DNA from: an uncultured Bacteroidales bacterium
GTDB taxonomy: Bacteria > Bacteroidota > Bacteroidia > Bacteroidales > UBA932
Assembly (NCBI GenBank): GCA_905233345.1
Contig: CAJODQ010000003.1
Span: 52,600-116,599 of the forward strand
Length of the DNA stretch: 64,000 nucleotides
Direction: 5' to 3'
The first letter of the stretch is position 1; the number at the start of each line of letters is the position of its first letter. The translations under genes and the position numbers were made by a program. Positions 22,377-32,800 of this stretch are shown here, in pieces. The notes under the pieces were generated by a model. The model was not told where the DNA came from. It did not search any database and saw only the letters and a list, made by a program, of their open reading frames with translations.

Positions 22377-25300
22377 GGAGGGCCGTAACCCCACCGAGAC
22401 GGAACTCCGCATCCTCGACACCTATTGGAGCGACCACTGCCGCCACACGACCTTCACGAGCGAACTGACCGCGATCAGCGTGGAGGATTCCTTCATCAAA
22501 CCTGCCCTCGAGGCGGATCTGCGCCAGCTCGAAGCCATCCGCCACGAGCTCGGACGCGACCACAAACCGCTCTGCCTCATGGAACTGGCCACCATTGGCG
22601 CCCGCTACCTCAAGCACAAGGGCGTGCTGGACAACCAGGAGGAGAGCGAAGAGAACAATGCCTGCAGCATCGTCATCGACGTGGATGTCGACGGCAAGCC
22701 CGAGAAATGGCTGCTGCAATTCAAGAACGAGACCCACAACCACCCCACGGAGATCGAGCCGTTCGGCGGTGCGGCCACCTGCCTGGGCGGCGCCATCCGC
22801 GACCCCCTCTCGGGCCGTGCCTATGTGTACCAGGCGATGCGCGTGACGGGTGCCGGTGACATCTGGAAGCCCGTTTCCGAGACCCTGCACGGCAAGCTGC
22901 CGCAGCGCATGATTTCGCGCAAGGCGGCGGCCGGCTATTCGAGCTATGGCAATCAGATCGGCCTGGCAACCACGCATGTGCGGGAGATCTTCCACGAAGG
23001 CTATACCGCTAAGCGCATGGAGGTCGGTGCAGTGGTGGGCGCCGTTCCGCAAGCCCAGGTGCTGCGCGAACGCCCCGCGCCGGGCGACGTGATCCTGCTG
23101 CTCGGCGGACGCACGGGCCGCGACGGCATCGGCGGCGCCACGGGTTCCTCGAAAGGCCATACGGACGCCTCGCTGACCACCTGCGGCAGCGAAGTCCAGA
23201 AAGGCAATGCCCCTGAGGAGCGCAAGCTTCAGCGGCTCTTCCGCCGGCCGGAAGTGTCGGGGCTCATCAAGAAATCGAACGACTTTGGCGCGGGTGGCGT
23301 GAGCGTGGCGATCGGCGAACTGGCCGACGGACTGGAGATCCACCTCGACCGCGTCCCCACGAAATACAGCGGCTTGAATGCGATGGAGCTCTCCATCAGC
23401 GAGTCGCAGGAGCGCATGGCCGTGGTGATTCCGGCGGCCGAACGCGCTCGTTTTGAAGGCTATTGCGCCGAAGAGAACATCGAAGTGACCTATGTGGCCG
23501 ACGTCACGGACACGGGCCGCATGCGGATCCTCAACGGCGCGGAATGTGTGGCCGACCTGCCGCGCAGCTTCATCGACAGCGCCGGTGCGCGCCACTATGC
23601 GCAGGCGGCCATCCTGCCGGTGGAGGACCGCGATCCCTTTGCGATTCCGGTGCCGGGCGACAACCTTCGGACACGTCTGGAAGCGTTGCTGGCCTCGCCC
23701 AACGTGACTTCGCAGAAGGGCCTGATCGAGATGTTTGACTCCACCATCGGCAGCTCCACGGTGCTGATGCCCTATGGCGGCAGCTGGCAGGATACGGAGT
23801 CGCAGGTCTCGGTGCAGAAGCTGCCCGTGTCCGGCGAGACCGACACGGCCAGCATGATGGCCTTTGGTTACAACCCTGACCTGGCCAGCTGGAGCCCGTA
23901 TCACGGCGCTGCTTATGCCGTGGTGGAGGCTTGTGCCAAGGTGGTGGCTGCCGGTGGCGACTGGTCCACGATGCGATTCTCCTACCAGGAATATTTCGAG
24001 CGGATGACGCACGATCCCCATACCTGGGGCAAGCCGCTGTCGGCCCTGCTGGGTGCCCTGCGCATGCAGCTGGCCCTCGGCCTGCCATCCATCGGTGGCA
24101 AGGACTCCATGAGCGGCACCTTCGAGCAGATTCACGTGCCGCCGACGCTCATCGCCTTCGGCATCACGCCGGTGCGCGCGTCGCGGGTCATCTCGCCCGA
24201 ATTCAAGCAAGCGGGCCACCGCATCTACCTGCTGCGGCACACGCCGCTGGCGGACCGTATGCCCGATACCGAGGCGCTGAAAAAACTATGGAGCTATGTC
24301 CATGGTGAGATCGAAGCGGGCCATATCGTTTCCGGCTGGGCCCTGGGCTTCGGTGGCGTAGGGGAGGCCCTCGCCAAGATGGCCTTCGGCAACCGCTTCG
24401 GCTTCGATGTGCAATTACCTGAGGAAGCGTTCTTCCGCCTGGGCTACGGCTCGCTCGTCGTTGAGGCGACGGCGGAGCTGAACGATCCCAATGCCGTGCT
24501 GCTTGGCACGGTGACTACAGGAGATGTCGTGCTGAACGGTGTACAGATGCCGCTCTCGGCCCTGCGCAAGGCCTGCTTCGCCCGCTTTGCAGAAATCTAT
24601 CCCGAGCGGACCCCGTTCCCTTCACATCCGGTACCGGAATTCGCGGATGCATACTGCAACAAGCCCGCACCCGTATATCCAGGCGCCGCGATCGAGCATC
24701 CGCTTGTGTTTCTGCCCGTTTTCCCCGGCACCAACTGTGACTACGACACCGCCGCCGCTTTCCGCCGCGCCGGTGCCCGCACGCGCTTCCGCGTGTTCCG
24801 CAACCTCACGGAGCAGGATGTGCTCGACTCGATCGACGCGCTGTGCCGCGACCTGGCCGAGTGCCAGATCCTCGCCCTCTCGGGTGGCTTCTCCTCGGGC
24901 GACGAGCCCGACGGCAGCGGCAAGTTCATTGCCAATGTGCTCGGCAACCCGAAGGTCGCCGCACAGGTACAGGCACTGCTTGCCCGCAAGGGCCTCATCC
25001 TGGGCATCTGCAACGGCTTCCAGGCCCTGATCAAGAGCGGCTTGCTGCCCGACGGCAAGCTGGGCGTGACGGCCGCCGATCCGACGCTCTTCCGTAACGA
25101 CATCAACCGCCATATCTCGCAACTGGTCACGACGGTCGTCTCCTCGACGCGCTCGCCCTGGCTCGCGGGTTTCCAGGCGCGTGAGCTCCACACCGTGGCG
25201 GTGAGCCATGGCGAAGGCAAGTTCGTGGTCAGCCCCGAGCAGGCCAGGAAGCTCTTCGCAAACGGCCAGGTGGCCTTCCGCTATGCCGATCCCGCCACGG

Positions 25301-25497
25301 GCGAACCGACGATGGAATCGCCTTACAATCCCAACGGCTCCTCCTACGCCATCGAAGGCATCATCAGCCCCGACGGCCTGGTCCTCGGCAAGATGGGCCA
25401 CTCCGAGCGCCGCGGTGTTGACCTCTACCGCAACATCCCCTCGCAGGTGGGTGAATCGATCTTTGAAAACGCAGTAAATTACTTTCGAAAAAAATAA
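22285..25497 (+). CDS. purL: Phosphoribosylformylglycinamidine synthase (PurL), main part
   Basis: ATP- and glutamine-dependent conversion of FGAR to FGAM in purine synthesis. This frame holds the linker and both synthase halves ([72 protein letters not shown]) and the C-terminal glutaminase domain ([12 protein letters not shown] and catalytic Cys in GICNGFQAL). The visible frame has 1070 residues; with the 163 residues upstream the protein would be about 1235, normal for the type. The ATG at 22285 is internal to the domain order and not a natural start. The stop overlaps purM (TAATG). Core motifs look intact, so the protein would function if the upstream shift is an artefact. Confidence 0.93.
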   Translation: MPEADFAAFCRDWGLAMNTDDLREVVLHFRKEGRNPTETELRILDTYWSDHCRHTTFTSELTAISVEDSFIKPALEADLRQLEAIRHELGRDHKPLCLMELATIGARYLKHKGVLDNQEESEENNACSIVIDVDVDGKPEKWLLQFKNETHNHPTEIEPFGGAATCLGGAIRDPLSGRAYVYQAMRVTGAGDIWKPVSETLHGKLPQRMISRKAAAGYSSYGNQIGLATTHVREIFHEGYTAKRMEVGAVVGAVPQAQVLRERPAPGDVILLLGGRTGRDGIGGATGSSKGHTDASLTTCGSEVQKGNAPEERKLQRLFRRPEVSGLIKKSNDFGAGGVSVAIGELADGLEIHLDRVPTKYSGLNAMELSISESQERMAVVIPAAERARFEGYCAEENIEVTYVADVTDTGRMRILNGAECVADLPRSFIDSAGARHYAQAAILPVEDRDPFAIPVPGDNLRTRLEALLASPNVTSQKGLIEMFDSTIGSSTVLMPYGGSWQDTESQVSVQKLPVSGETDTASMMAFGYNPDLASWSPYHGAAYAVVEACAKVVAAGGDWSTMRFSYQEYFERMTHDPHTWGKPLSALLGALRMQLALGLPSIGGKDSMSGTFEQIHVPPTLIAFGITPVRASRVISPEFKQAGHRIYLLRHTPLADRMPDTEALKKLWSYVHGEIEAGHIVSGWALGFGGVGEALAKMAFGNRFGFDVQLPEEAFFRLGYGSLVVEATAELNDPNAVLLGTVTTGDVVLNGVQMPLSALRKACFARFAEIYPERTPFPSHPVPEFADAYCNKPAPVYPGAAIEHPLVFLPVFPGTNCDYDTAAAFRRAGARTRFRVFRNLTEQDVLDSIDALCRDLAECQILALSGGFSSGDEPDGSGKFIANVLGNPKVAAQVQALLARKGLILGICNGFQALIKSGLLPDGKLGVTAADPTLFRNDINRHISQLVTTVVSSTRSPWLAGFQARELHTVAVSHGEGKFVVSPEQARKLFANGQVAFRYADPATGEPTMESPYNPNGSSYAIEGIISPDGLVLGKMGHSERRGVDLYRNIPSQVGESIFENAVNYFRKK

Positions 25498-26528
25498 TGG
25501 CAATCAACTACGAAAAGGCAGGCGTCAGCCTGGAAGCAGGATATGAAGTGGTGCGGCGCATCAAACAGCATGTGTCCTCGACGAAGCGCCCCGGCTGGAT
25601 GGGCGGCATCGGCTCGTTTGGCGGCATGTTCGACCTGGCATCGCTCGGTTACAAGGAACCCGTGCTGGTGAGCGGCACCGACGGCGTGGGCACGAAGCTC
25701 AAGATCGCGTTCGCGATGGACAAACACGATACCATCGGCATCGACGCCGTGGCCATGTGCGTCAACGACGTACTGGCGCAGGGCGCGGAGCCGCTCTTCT
25801 TCCTCGACTACGTGGCCCTGGGCCACAACATTCCCGCGAAGGTGGAGGCCATCGTCGCCGGCGTGGCCGAAGGCTGCCGGCAGGCGGGCTGTGCGCTGAT
25901 CGGCGGCGAGACCGCCGAGATGCCGGGCATGTATGCCGATGGCGAATACGACATCGCGGGCTTTACGACCGGCGTCGTGGAGAAGAGCAAGCTCATCGAC
26001 GGCACGAAGGTTAAGGTGGGTGACGTACTGGTGGGCATCCCCTCCAGCGGCGTGCACTCCAACGGCTTCAGCCTGGTGCGCAAGATCGTCGCCGACGCGG
26101 GCCTGCAGCTCGACCAGCGCTGCCCCGAGTTGGGTGGTCGTGTGCTGGGCGAGGTGCTGCTGACCCCGACCAACATCTATGTGAAAGAAGTGCTGGAAGT
26201 CATCCGCCACTGCGACGTCCACGGCGTGGCCCACATCACGGGCGGTGGCTTCGACGAGAACATTCCCCGTATCCTGCGTCCCGGCCAGGGTATCGAAGTG
26301 CAGGAGGGAAGCTGGGAGATCCTGCCCGTGTTCAAGGCCCTCGAGAAGTGGGGCAACGTTCCGCACCGCGAGATGTTCAACATCTTCAACATGGGTATCG
26401 GCATGGTGCTGGCCCTTGACGCGGCGGAAGCCGAAGCGGCCATCGCCCTTCTGGCGAAAGCTGGCCGCAAGGCCACGGTCATCGGCCGGGTTACGGATCA
26501 GGAAGGCGTGAAAATCAACCTCTTATGA
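25497..26528 (+). CDS. purM: Phosphoribosylformylglycinamidine cyclo-ligase (AIR synthetase)
   Basis: Cytosolic ATP-dependent closure of the imidazole ring, FGAM to AIR. The 343 residues carry the PurM signatures: [50 protein letters not shown] and the C-terminal [13 protein letters not shown] with [11 protein letters not shown]. It overlaps the purL stop by one base and the purN start by four bases, so translation is probably coupled across the three genes. Confidence 0.97.
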   Translation: MAINYEKAGVSLEAGYEVVRRIKQHVSSTKRPGWMGGIGSFGGMFDLASLGYKEPVLVSGTDGVGTKLKIAFAMDKHDTIGIDAVAMCVNDVLAQGAEPLFFLDYVALGHNIPAKVEAIVAGVAEGCRQAGCALIGGETAEMPGMYADGEYDIAGFTTGVVEKSKLIDGTKVKVGDVLVGIPSSGVHSNGFSLVRKIVADAGLQLDQRCPELGGRVLGEVLLTPTNIYVKEVLEVIRHCDVHGVAHITGGGFDENIPRILRPGQGIEVQEGSWEILPVFKALEKWGNVPHREMFNIFNMGIGMVLALDAAEAEAAIALLAKAGRKATVIGRVTDQEGVKINLL

Positions 26529-27085
26529 AACAGCTCGCAGTCTTCGCCAGCGGTTCGGGCACCAATTTCGAAGCCATCGCACAGGCCTGTGTAGATGGGC
26601 GCATCAACGCCCGCGTGGCGCTGCTGGTGTGTGACGTGCCGGGCGCCAAGGTGCTGGAACGCGGCGTGCGCTTCGGCGTGGAGACCTTCTGCTTCCGCCC
26701 GAAATCCTATGCCTGTAAGGCGGATTTCGAGCGTGAGATCGCGGACCGCATGGACGCCCTGGGCATCGACCTGGTGTGTCTGGCGGGCTACATGCGCATC
26801 ATCGGGCCGACGCTGCTCGCGCGCTACGGCGGCCGCATCATCAACATCCATCCGTCGCTGCTGCCGGCCTTCAAGGGGGCGCATGCAGTGGAAGACGCCG
26901 TGGCCTACGGCGTGAAAGTCTACGGCATCTCGATCCACTGGGTCGACGCCACCCTCGACGGCGGCCGCATCATTGCCCAGGAAGCCTTCCCCTATGAGGG
27001 CTCCGACCCGGACGAGGTGCATCGTATCGGACAGAAAATCGAACATCGTCTCTATGTAGACACCATCAATAAGTTACTGAAATAA
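26525..27085 (+). CDS. purN: Phosphoribosylglycinamide formyltransferase (GAR transformylase)
   Basis: Transfers a formyl group from 10-formyl-tetrahydrofolate to GAR. The 186-residue protein has the N-terminal [13 protein letters not shown], then [13 protein letters not shown], and the catalytic block [20 protein letters not shown] with the Asn-His pair and a downstream Asp in [12 protein letters not shown]. The family length is normal. It overlaps purM by ATGA and lies three bases before purH. FolD, encoded at 38529, would supply its cofactor. Confidence 0.96.
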   Translation: MKQLAVFASGSGTNFEAIAQACVDGRINARVALLVCDVPGAKVLERGVRFGVETFCFRPKSYACKADFEREIADRMDALGIDLVCLAGYMRIIGPTLLARYGGRIINIHPSLLPAFKGAHAVEDAVAYGVKVYGISIHWVDATLDGGRIIAQEAFPYEGSDPDEVHRIGQKIEHRLYVDTINKLLK

Positions 27086-27088
27086 GCC

Positions 27089-28621
27089 ATGAGAGCACTC
27101 ATCAGTGTAAGTGATAAAACGGGCGTGGCGGCTTTCGCCGCAGTCCTTTCCCAGCTTGGCTGGGAGATCATCGCCACGGGCGGCACGCAGCGCCTGCTGG
27201 AGCAGGAAGGCGTGAAAACCATCGGTATCAGTGAAGTGACGGGTTTCCCCGAAATCTGCGACGGCCGTGTGAAGACCCTGCACCCGAAGGTGCACGGCGC
27301 CCTGCTGGGCCGCCGAGACATGCCTTCGCATCTGCAGGCCCTTCGCGAGAACGGCATCGAATTCATCGATCTGGTGTGCGTGAACCTCTATCCCTTCGCC
27401 GCCACCATCGCCAAGCCCGGCGTGACCATGGAAGATGCCGTCGAGAACATCGACATCGGCGGTCCGTCGATGCTGCGCAGCGCCGCCAAGAACTGGCGCG
27501 ATGTCACCGTGGTCTGCGATCCTTCCGACTACGGGCGGGTGCTCGACGAGATTCGTGCCGGCGGCAACACCGTGCCCGCGACGCGGCTCGAGCTCTCGGC
27601 CAAGGCCTACACGCACACGGCCGAGTACGACACGATGATCGCGCGTTACATGCGGGCCCAGGCCGGCCTGCCCGAGAAACTTTTCCTCGAGTACGACCTG
27701 AAGCAGCCGCTGCGCTACGGTGAGAATCCGCACCAGCAGGCGACTTTCTATGCGGCCCGCGAGCCGCAGCCGTACTCGCTGGCTTTTGCGAAGCAGATTC
27801 AGGGCAAGGAGATGTCCTACAACAATATCCAGGATGCCAATGCGGCGCTGAACATCGTGCGCGACTTCGCCGACCAGCCGTTCTGCGTCGCCCTCAAGCA
27901 CATGAATCCTTGCGGCGCGGCGGTGGGGAAGACCATCGAGGCGGCCTGGCAGGCAGCCTATGAGGCCGACAAGGTGAGCATCTACGGCGGCATCGTGGCG
28001 GTCAACCGCCCGCTGACGGCCGAAGTGGCGCAGGGCATGAAGCCCATCTTCCTGGAGATCGTCATCGCACCTTCGTTTACGCCGGAGGCATTGGAGATTC
28101 TCGCGACCAAGAAGAACCTGCGTGTGCTGGAAGTGGCGATGGAGCCCGAGGAGGAAGCTCCGATGCAGTATGTGAGCGTCAACGGCGGCATGCTGGCGCA
28201 ACATCTTGACGTGGCAGTAGAGAAGATCACGCCGGAGATGTGTGTTACCCGCGTTAATCCCACAGAGGCCCAGCTGCGCGACATGGACTTCGGCTGGCGC
28301 ATCGTCAAGCACGTGAAATCGAATGCCATCACGGTGGTGAAGGACGGGCACACCCTCGGCGTCGGTGCCGGCCAGATGAACCGCGTCGGCTCCGCCGAGA
28401 TCGCCCTGAAGGAGGCGCAGGCCGCCGGCTTCACGGAAGGCCTGGTGCTGGCCTCCGACGGTTTCCTTCCTTTCGGCGACACCGTGGCCCTCGCCGCCCA
28501 ATACGGCGTGACGGCCATCGTCCAGCCCGGCGGCTCCATCCGCGACGAAGAATCCATCGCCAAAGCCGATGAACTGGGCATCACGATGCTCTTCACCGGC
28601 GTCCGTCACTTCAAACATTAG
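27089..28621 (+). CDS. purH: Bifunctional AICAR transformylase/IMP cyclohydrolase
   Basis: Catalyses the last two steps to IMP. Residues 1-200 form the MGS-like IMP cyclohydrolase domain (SVSDKTGVAAFA, IIATGGTQRLLEQ, VKTLHPKVHGALLGRRD). The rest is the formyltransferase (LRYGENPHQQATFY, ALKHMNPCGAAVG, VGAGQMNRVGSAE). At 510 residues it is complete. It closes the purE-L-M-N-H cluster and is followed by a strong hairpin terminator. purD is not here but lies beyond the CRISPR island at 37221. Confidence 0.97.
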   Translation: MRALISVSDKTGVAAFAAVLSQLGWEIIATGGTQRLLEQEGVKTIGISEVTGFPEICDGRVKTLHPKVHGALLGRRDMPSHLQALRENGIEFIDLVCVNLYPFAATIAKPGVTMEDAVENIDIGGPSMLRSAAKNWRDVTVVCDPSDYGRVLDEIRAGGNTVPATRLELSAKAYTHTAEYDTMIARYMRAQAGLPEKLFLEYDLKQPLRYGENPHQQATFYAAREPQPYSLAFAKQIQGKEMSYNNIQDANAALNIVRDFADQPFCVALKHMNPCGAAVGKTIEAAWQAAYEADKVSIYGGIVAVNRPLTAEVAQGMKPIFLEIVIAPSFTPEALEILATKKNLRVLEVAMEPEEEAPMQYVSVNGGMLAQHLDVAVEKITPEMCVTRVNPTEAQLRDMDFGWRIVKHVKSNAITVVKDGHTLGVGAGQMNRVGSAEIALKEAQAAGFTEGLVLASDGFLPFGDTVALAAQYGVTAIVQPGGSIRDEESIAKADELGITMLFTGVRHFKH

Positions 28622-28652
28622 TATTACGGGGCTATGTCCCGAGTCCCTTATT

Positions 28653-28694
28653 GTTCGCCGTCCTCACCAGAGCCTTCTCTTGAGGACGGCGAAC
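28653..28694 (+). terminator. Terminator hairpin after purH
   Basis: A perfect 14-base stem, GTTCGCCGTCCTCA (28653-28666) with TGAGGACGGCGAAC (28681-28694), a 14-base loop, then ATTTTTC. This is a convincing intrinsic terminator for the purine operon. Confidence 0.8.
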
Positions 28695-28705
28695 ATTTTT
28701 CATTT

Positions 28706-28741
28706 CGTCCATCCTCAATAACGGCCTTAATTGAGGACGGT
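28706..28741. repeat. Second hairpin sharing the purH terminator stem
   Basis: TCCTCAAT (28712-28719) pairs with ATTGAGGA (28730-28737), flanked by GTCC/GGAC-like bases that extend it imperfectly. The stem core CGTCC.TCA/TGAGGACG is the same as in the terminator 12 bases upstream, so this looks like a decayed duplicate. Confidence 0.5.
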
Positions 28742-29320
28742 CATCATCTTCGGTGGTATCTGCCGTGCGCTTAGAATATATCGCGCTTCCGCTCAGCCTC
28801 CTTACTTCCGAAGGCGCTTGGTGCAGATAAATCGAAGATAGCAGGATGTAGTATGGACATAAATGGGATCAGCGGAAAGTGGGTGGAGTAGTATCGACCT
28901 TGATCCTGTCTCTCGGCGCTCCTTACGCATGGGTGACAGCGTTGCTCCTCAAGGTTCGCGGCAGAGGCGAAATGCCGCTTCAGTCCCTTGACGGCGAACA
29001 GCTCCTTTTTATCCTCGCCTGCGGCGAGTATAACAGTCGCAGGACCTGCGCCGTCACGAGACTGGACTTCCGCTCTTCCGCCTGTATCCTGCCGCTCACA
29101 AATCGTCGCCCCGCTGTCACCCATGCCGCTGTTCGCGCCTTTTCGCCAAACCGGCGCAGGATCCAAAAACACAATCGACTGGTAATCAGTGGATTTGATT
29201 ATCGATTTTTGCGCCAATGGCCGAAATCAGGCTGTGGCGCAGTATTTCAAAAACGCTAGATCTGATAATCAGATAGTTACGAAATCCGGGCGTGCGCCTG
29301 TTGGACGGCAGGGTTATCCT

Positions 29321-29367
29321 CGGCCAGAAACGGACGGGACCTCATTGTCCCACTCCGTTCTGGCCGG
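29321..29367. repeat. Long hairpin with CGGCCAGAA/TTCTGGCCG arms
   Basis: CGGCCAGAA, CGGA and GGGAC on the left pair with GTCCC, TCCG and TTCTGGCCG on the right around a six-base loop, with single-base bulges. No T-run follows. This is a strong palindrome of unknown role. Confidence 0.6.
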
Positions 29368-29482
29368 GAGAAAACCCTGGCCGGAAAGTCGCCGGAAGTC
29401 AGTGAGATTAGTGGACCCGCCATGCCAGGCCTCGTCAACATGTGACACCGCCATCCTCGTCGGGGCACATCCTGCACGATTT

Positions 29483-29524
29483 CGCGTGGAACGAACCCAG
29501 GTGTATAGGGGATCGTTCCACGCG
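29483..29524. repeat. Inverted repeat CGCGTGGAACG/CGTTCCACGCG
   Basis: Perfect 11-base arms at 29483-29493 and 29514-29524 with a 20-base loop, nested inside the wider TGTGACAC/GTGTCACA inverted pair. Structural evidence only. Confidence 0.6.
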
Positions 29525-29712
29525 GCAACTGCCTGGACGCGATGAATACAGGCTGGGCGTGTCACAAGTTGGCGGAATCTGGTTTGCATTGTCCATGGCA
29601 AAAGCCGTCAGAAGGCGTTTGAGAACCCTCCGCCTGGACAACCATTTTCCCATTCATTGCCCACCCCGGTTTTGGCGGTGATCCAATTTTTGTGTACATT
29701 TGATACGCGGAG

Positions 29713-29807
29713 AAAAAAAGCCCCACGGAAGTACGCGGGGCTGCAGGTCGGACTTTCGTCCTGAACTCTTCGGCATATAGCCTTATTACGGTAAGGTGTA
29801 AAACTTA
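29713..29807 (-). ncRNA. tracrRNA of the type II-C CRISPR system
   Basis: Transcribed away from cas9. From 5' to 3' on the minus strand it has an anti-repeat, GTTTTACACCTTACCGTAAT (29804-29785), that pairs with the first 20 bases of the CRISPR repeat: 10 continuous pairs (GGTGTAAAAC), a two-base internal loop, then eight more with one G-U. Next are a small GGC/GCC hairpin, a GGAC-GAAA-GTCC hairpin, and a terminator stem AGCCCCGCG/CGTGGGGCT ending in seven T. A TACTTTTG -7 box (29813-29820) places the 5' end near 29807. The exact ends are predicted. Confidence 0.88.
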
Positions 29808-29812
29808 CAATG

Positions 29813-29820
29813 CAAAAGTA
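29813..29820 (-). promoter_or_regulatory. -7 box TACTTTTG for the tracrRNA
   Basis: TACTTTTG on the minus strand matches TAnnTTTG and lies just upstream of the anti-repeat. It sits in the 38-base gap between tracrRNA and the cas9 ATG, so both promoters must share or overlap this AT-rich stretch. Confidence 0.6.
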
Positions 29821-29842
29821 ATTAAAATAATCAAATATTCCA

Positions 29843-32800
29843 ATGGAAAAGTATCTGGGTATCGACTTGGGAACAAATTCTCTGGGGTGGGCGGTCGTCG
29901 AGAAGAATTCTGAAGGGAAACGGTTGACTGATTATGGCGTAATGGTTTTCCCAGCTGGGGTAAACGATATCGATGGCAACAATGAGCCTACATCTCAGGT
30001 CCGTTCAGAATCACGAATGACAAGAAGAAGGACAAATCGACGTAGACTGAGAAAGATTGCATTGCTAGCAATCTTGAGTCGGGAACATCTTTGTCCCGTG
30101 CTCACGGCAGAAGAATTATCCATCTGGAGATATAAGAAGAAGGCGCCACTTTCTCCCGAGTTCCTTCGGTGGCAGGCGACGGATGACAAGTCCGGAAAGA
30201 ATCCATACTTTAGTCGCCATGAATGCCTGACAAGGCAATTGGATCTCCAGAAACAAGAGGACCGGTATCTTCTAGGTAATGCGTTGTATCACATCTGTCA
30301 ACGACGTGGCTTCCTTTCGAACAGAAAGAACGGGGAGAGCAAGGAAGATGGCAAGGTGAAGGGGGATATAATGGAACTGTCTCAAAAAATGGAAGAAGCG
30401 GGAGTTAAATACTTGGGTGAATATTTCTATGGGATGTATGGAACTGGAGAGCGGATCAGGAACCATTATACTGCCAGAAAAGAGCACTATGAGGCTGAGT
30501 TTGATAAAATATGTCAGAAGCAGTCTATTCCTGAACCCCTGAAAAATGAATTGTGGCGTGCCATCTTCTGGCAACGTCCACTTAAATCCCAGAAAGGCAC
30601 AATAGGAAGATGTCCGTTTGAAAAACAAAAAGCCAGATGCTCAATATCTCATCCGTATTTTGAGGAATTCAGAGTATTGTCTTTTCTGAATAATGTCAGA
30701 CTTTCCTATATGGGTGGAGACTGGAGACCATTGACAAATGAAGAACGGGAGGCTATCCTCTCGGATAAAAGACTTTTCTGGCGAAAAACAAGTTTTACTT
30801 TCAAGGAAATCGCCCGAAAATTAGTGGGAAAGGCTCCTTGGGGAACTAAGGCGGATAGCAAAGAATATGTGTGGCGTTTTAATTATGATGCGGATTTTCC
30901 AGTATCTGGGAGTCCGGTGACGGCAAGTATCTTGCATGCATTGGGCATTTCAGACGTCAATACATGGAAAGAAGCATTGTGCTCACAATATGTAAAAAGC
31001 GGGAACAAGACCCAGGATGACATCATTGACGATGTCTGGCACGCCCTGTTTTCTTTCGATGATGAACAAAAACTGTCAGCATGGCTTTGTGACAATCTGC
31101 AATTGAGAGAAGAAGATGCCTTAGCGTTAGCTAAGTGCAAGATATCTCAGGACTATGCTTCATTGAGCTTGAAAGCTATCAGACTGATTCTCCCATTTTT
31201 GCGGAAGGGATTTCGATACGATGAAGCTGTGATGCTTGCTGGAGTCCACGCAGCGCTCCCAGCTGCATGCAGAAACGATTTGAATCGAATGCGAGAGATT
31301 GAGGAAAATGTCCTTATAGAGCTGCGCGACAATTCGATGGAGCGTCTCGATGGAAGGAAACAAAGCCCAAAAGCCGCATATGTAGCTGTTAGAGATTATC
31401 TGTTTGGAATCTCGCCCCATTTCCATCCGGAAAAGTTATATCATCATTCAATAATCGAGTCATTCCCTGAGGCATTGCCTGACAAGGAAGGACGTATAAG
31501 ACTGGGGCCTCCAAGGACACCTTCATTCAAGAATCCAGTTGTAACCCGTTCGCTTTTCAGTCTTCGCAAAGTAATCAACTCGCTGTTGGATGAAGGAGTT
31601 GTCAACACCTCAACCCGGATCAACATAGAGTTCGCTCGTGATTTGAATGACCGGAATTCTCGAATCGCAACCCATCGCTACCAGCAAGCCCGAATGAAGG
31701 AACGTCAGGATTATGCTGAAAGACTACGTGAATATTTGGGTAGGGAAGCCAACGAAAGGGAGATTTTGAAATATCAGTTGTGGGAGGAGCAGGGACATCA
31801 ATGCCTTTATACAGGAAATCAGATCGGATTGTCCGAGTTCTTGGGAGACGCGCCTAAATATGACATTGAGCATACCATTCCCGTATCTCGCGGAGGCGAT
31901 AGTTCACAGATGAACATGACGCTATGTCAGCTGGAATTCAATCGTTCAGTAAAAGGGCCGAAACTCCCCGCCGAATTGGCTTGCCATCAAGACATATTAT
32001 TGAGAATTACAAGTTGGAATGAAAGGGTTAGCGATTTGAAAAAGCGAATTTACGGCATCAATAATGGGATAAAAGGAGCCTCTACGAAAGATGTCAAAGA
32101 TACGCTTATACAAAGAAGGCACTTCGTAAAATCGGAACTGGCCTATTGGCAGGGGAAGGTAAATCGTTTTTCAATGACTGAAGTACCGGATGGCTTCGCC
32201 CTGAGACAAGGTGTCGACATCGGAATAATCGGGAAGTATGGTCTTCAATATCTTAAGACTGTCTTTACGAACACTTTCGTAGTTAAAGGAGAAACAACGT
32301 CTGATTTTCGGAAGTATTGGGGGATACAGGATGCATACGAACGAAAATCAAGGGATAATCATGCACATCATTGCATGGATGCTGTCACCATTGCTTGTAT
32401 CGGGAAAGAAGAATATGATGCATGGAAGCATTTTAAAGAAAGGGAGGACCGTTATCTGAGAGGAGCGGGTGAAAAGCCAGGACTGTCTAAACCTTGGAAA
32501 ACCTTTTCAGAGGATACCATAGGGATTATGGATCGTTTACTGGTTGTCCACATGACTCCTGATAACGTCAGCGCTCCTGCCATCAAGAGGGTCCGGAAAC
32601 GTGGGCGTATATGCAGGACTGTGGAGGGGAAGGTGTTGTATGCAAAAGGCGATGTAGCTCGCGGGAGTATCAGTAAAGCTACCTTTTATGGGCAGATTGA
32701 TACAGGTAAGGAAAAACGGTTTGTCGTTCGAAAAGATTTATCCAGTCTGGGAGATAAAGAAGTTGAACAAATCGTGGATCCTGTCGTCCGAAAAAAGGTT

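Larger units (their letters stand above)
28742..29712. other. About 1 kb of palindrome-rich DNA without a credible gene
   Basis: Open frames are short, lack start signals and resemble nothing known. The content is structural: hairpins at 29321-29367 and 29483-29524, a wider imperfect inverted pair around TGTGACAC (near 29443) and GTGTCACA (near 29556), and a GATAATCAGAT-like stretch near 29267. It separates the purine operon from the CRISPR locus and may be a hotspot for repeats or a decayed insertion. Confidence 0.55.

Noticed and set aside
22234..24240. A 668-residue open frame on the minus strand
   Set aside because: It lies entirely antisense to purL, has Arg/His/Ala-rich content typical of out-of-frame GC-rich DNA and no family motif.
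28771..29217. A 148-residue minus-strand frame in the palindrome-rich interval
   Set aside because: No promoter, no family and low-complexity composition. Similar mistranslated frames recur in repeat-rich intergenic DNA.
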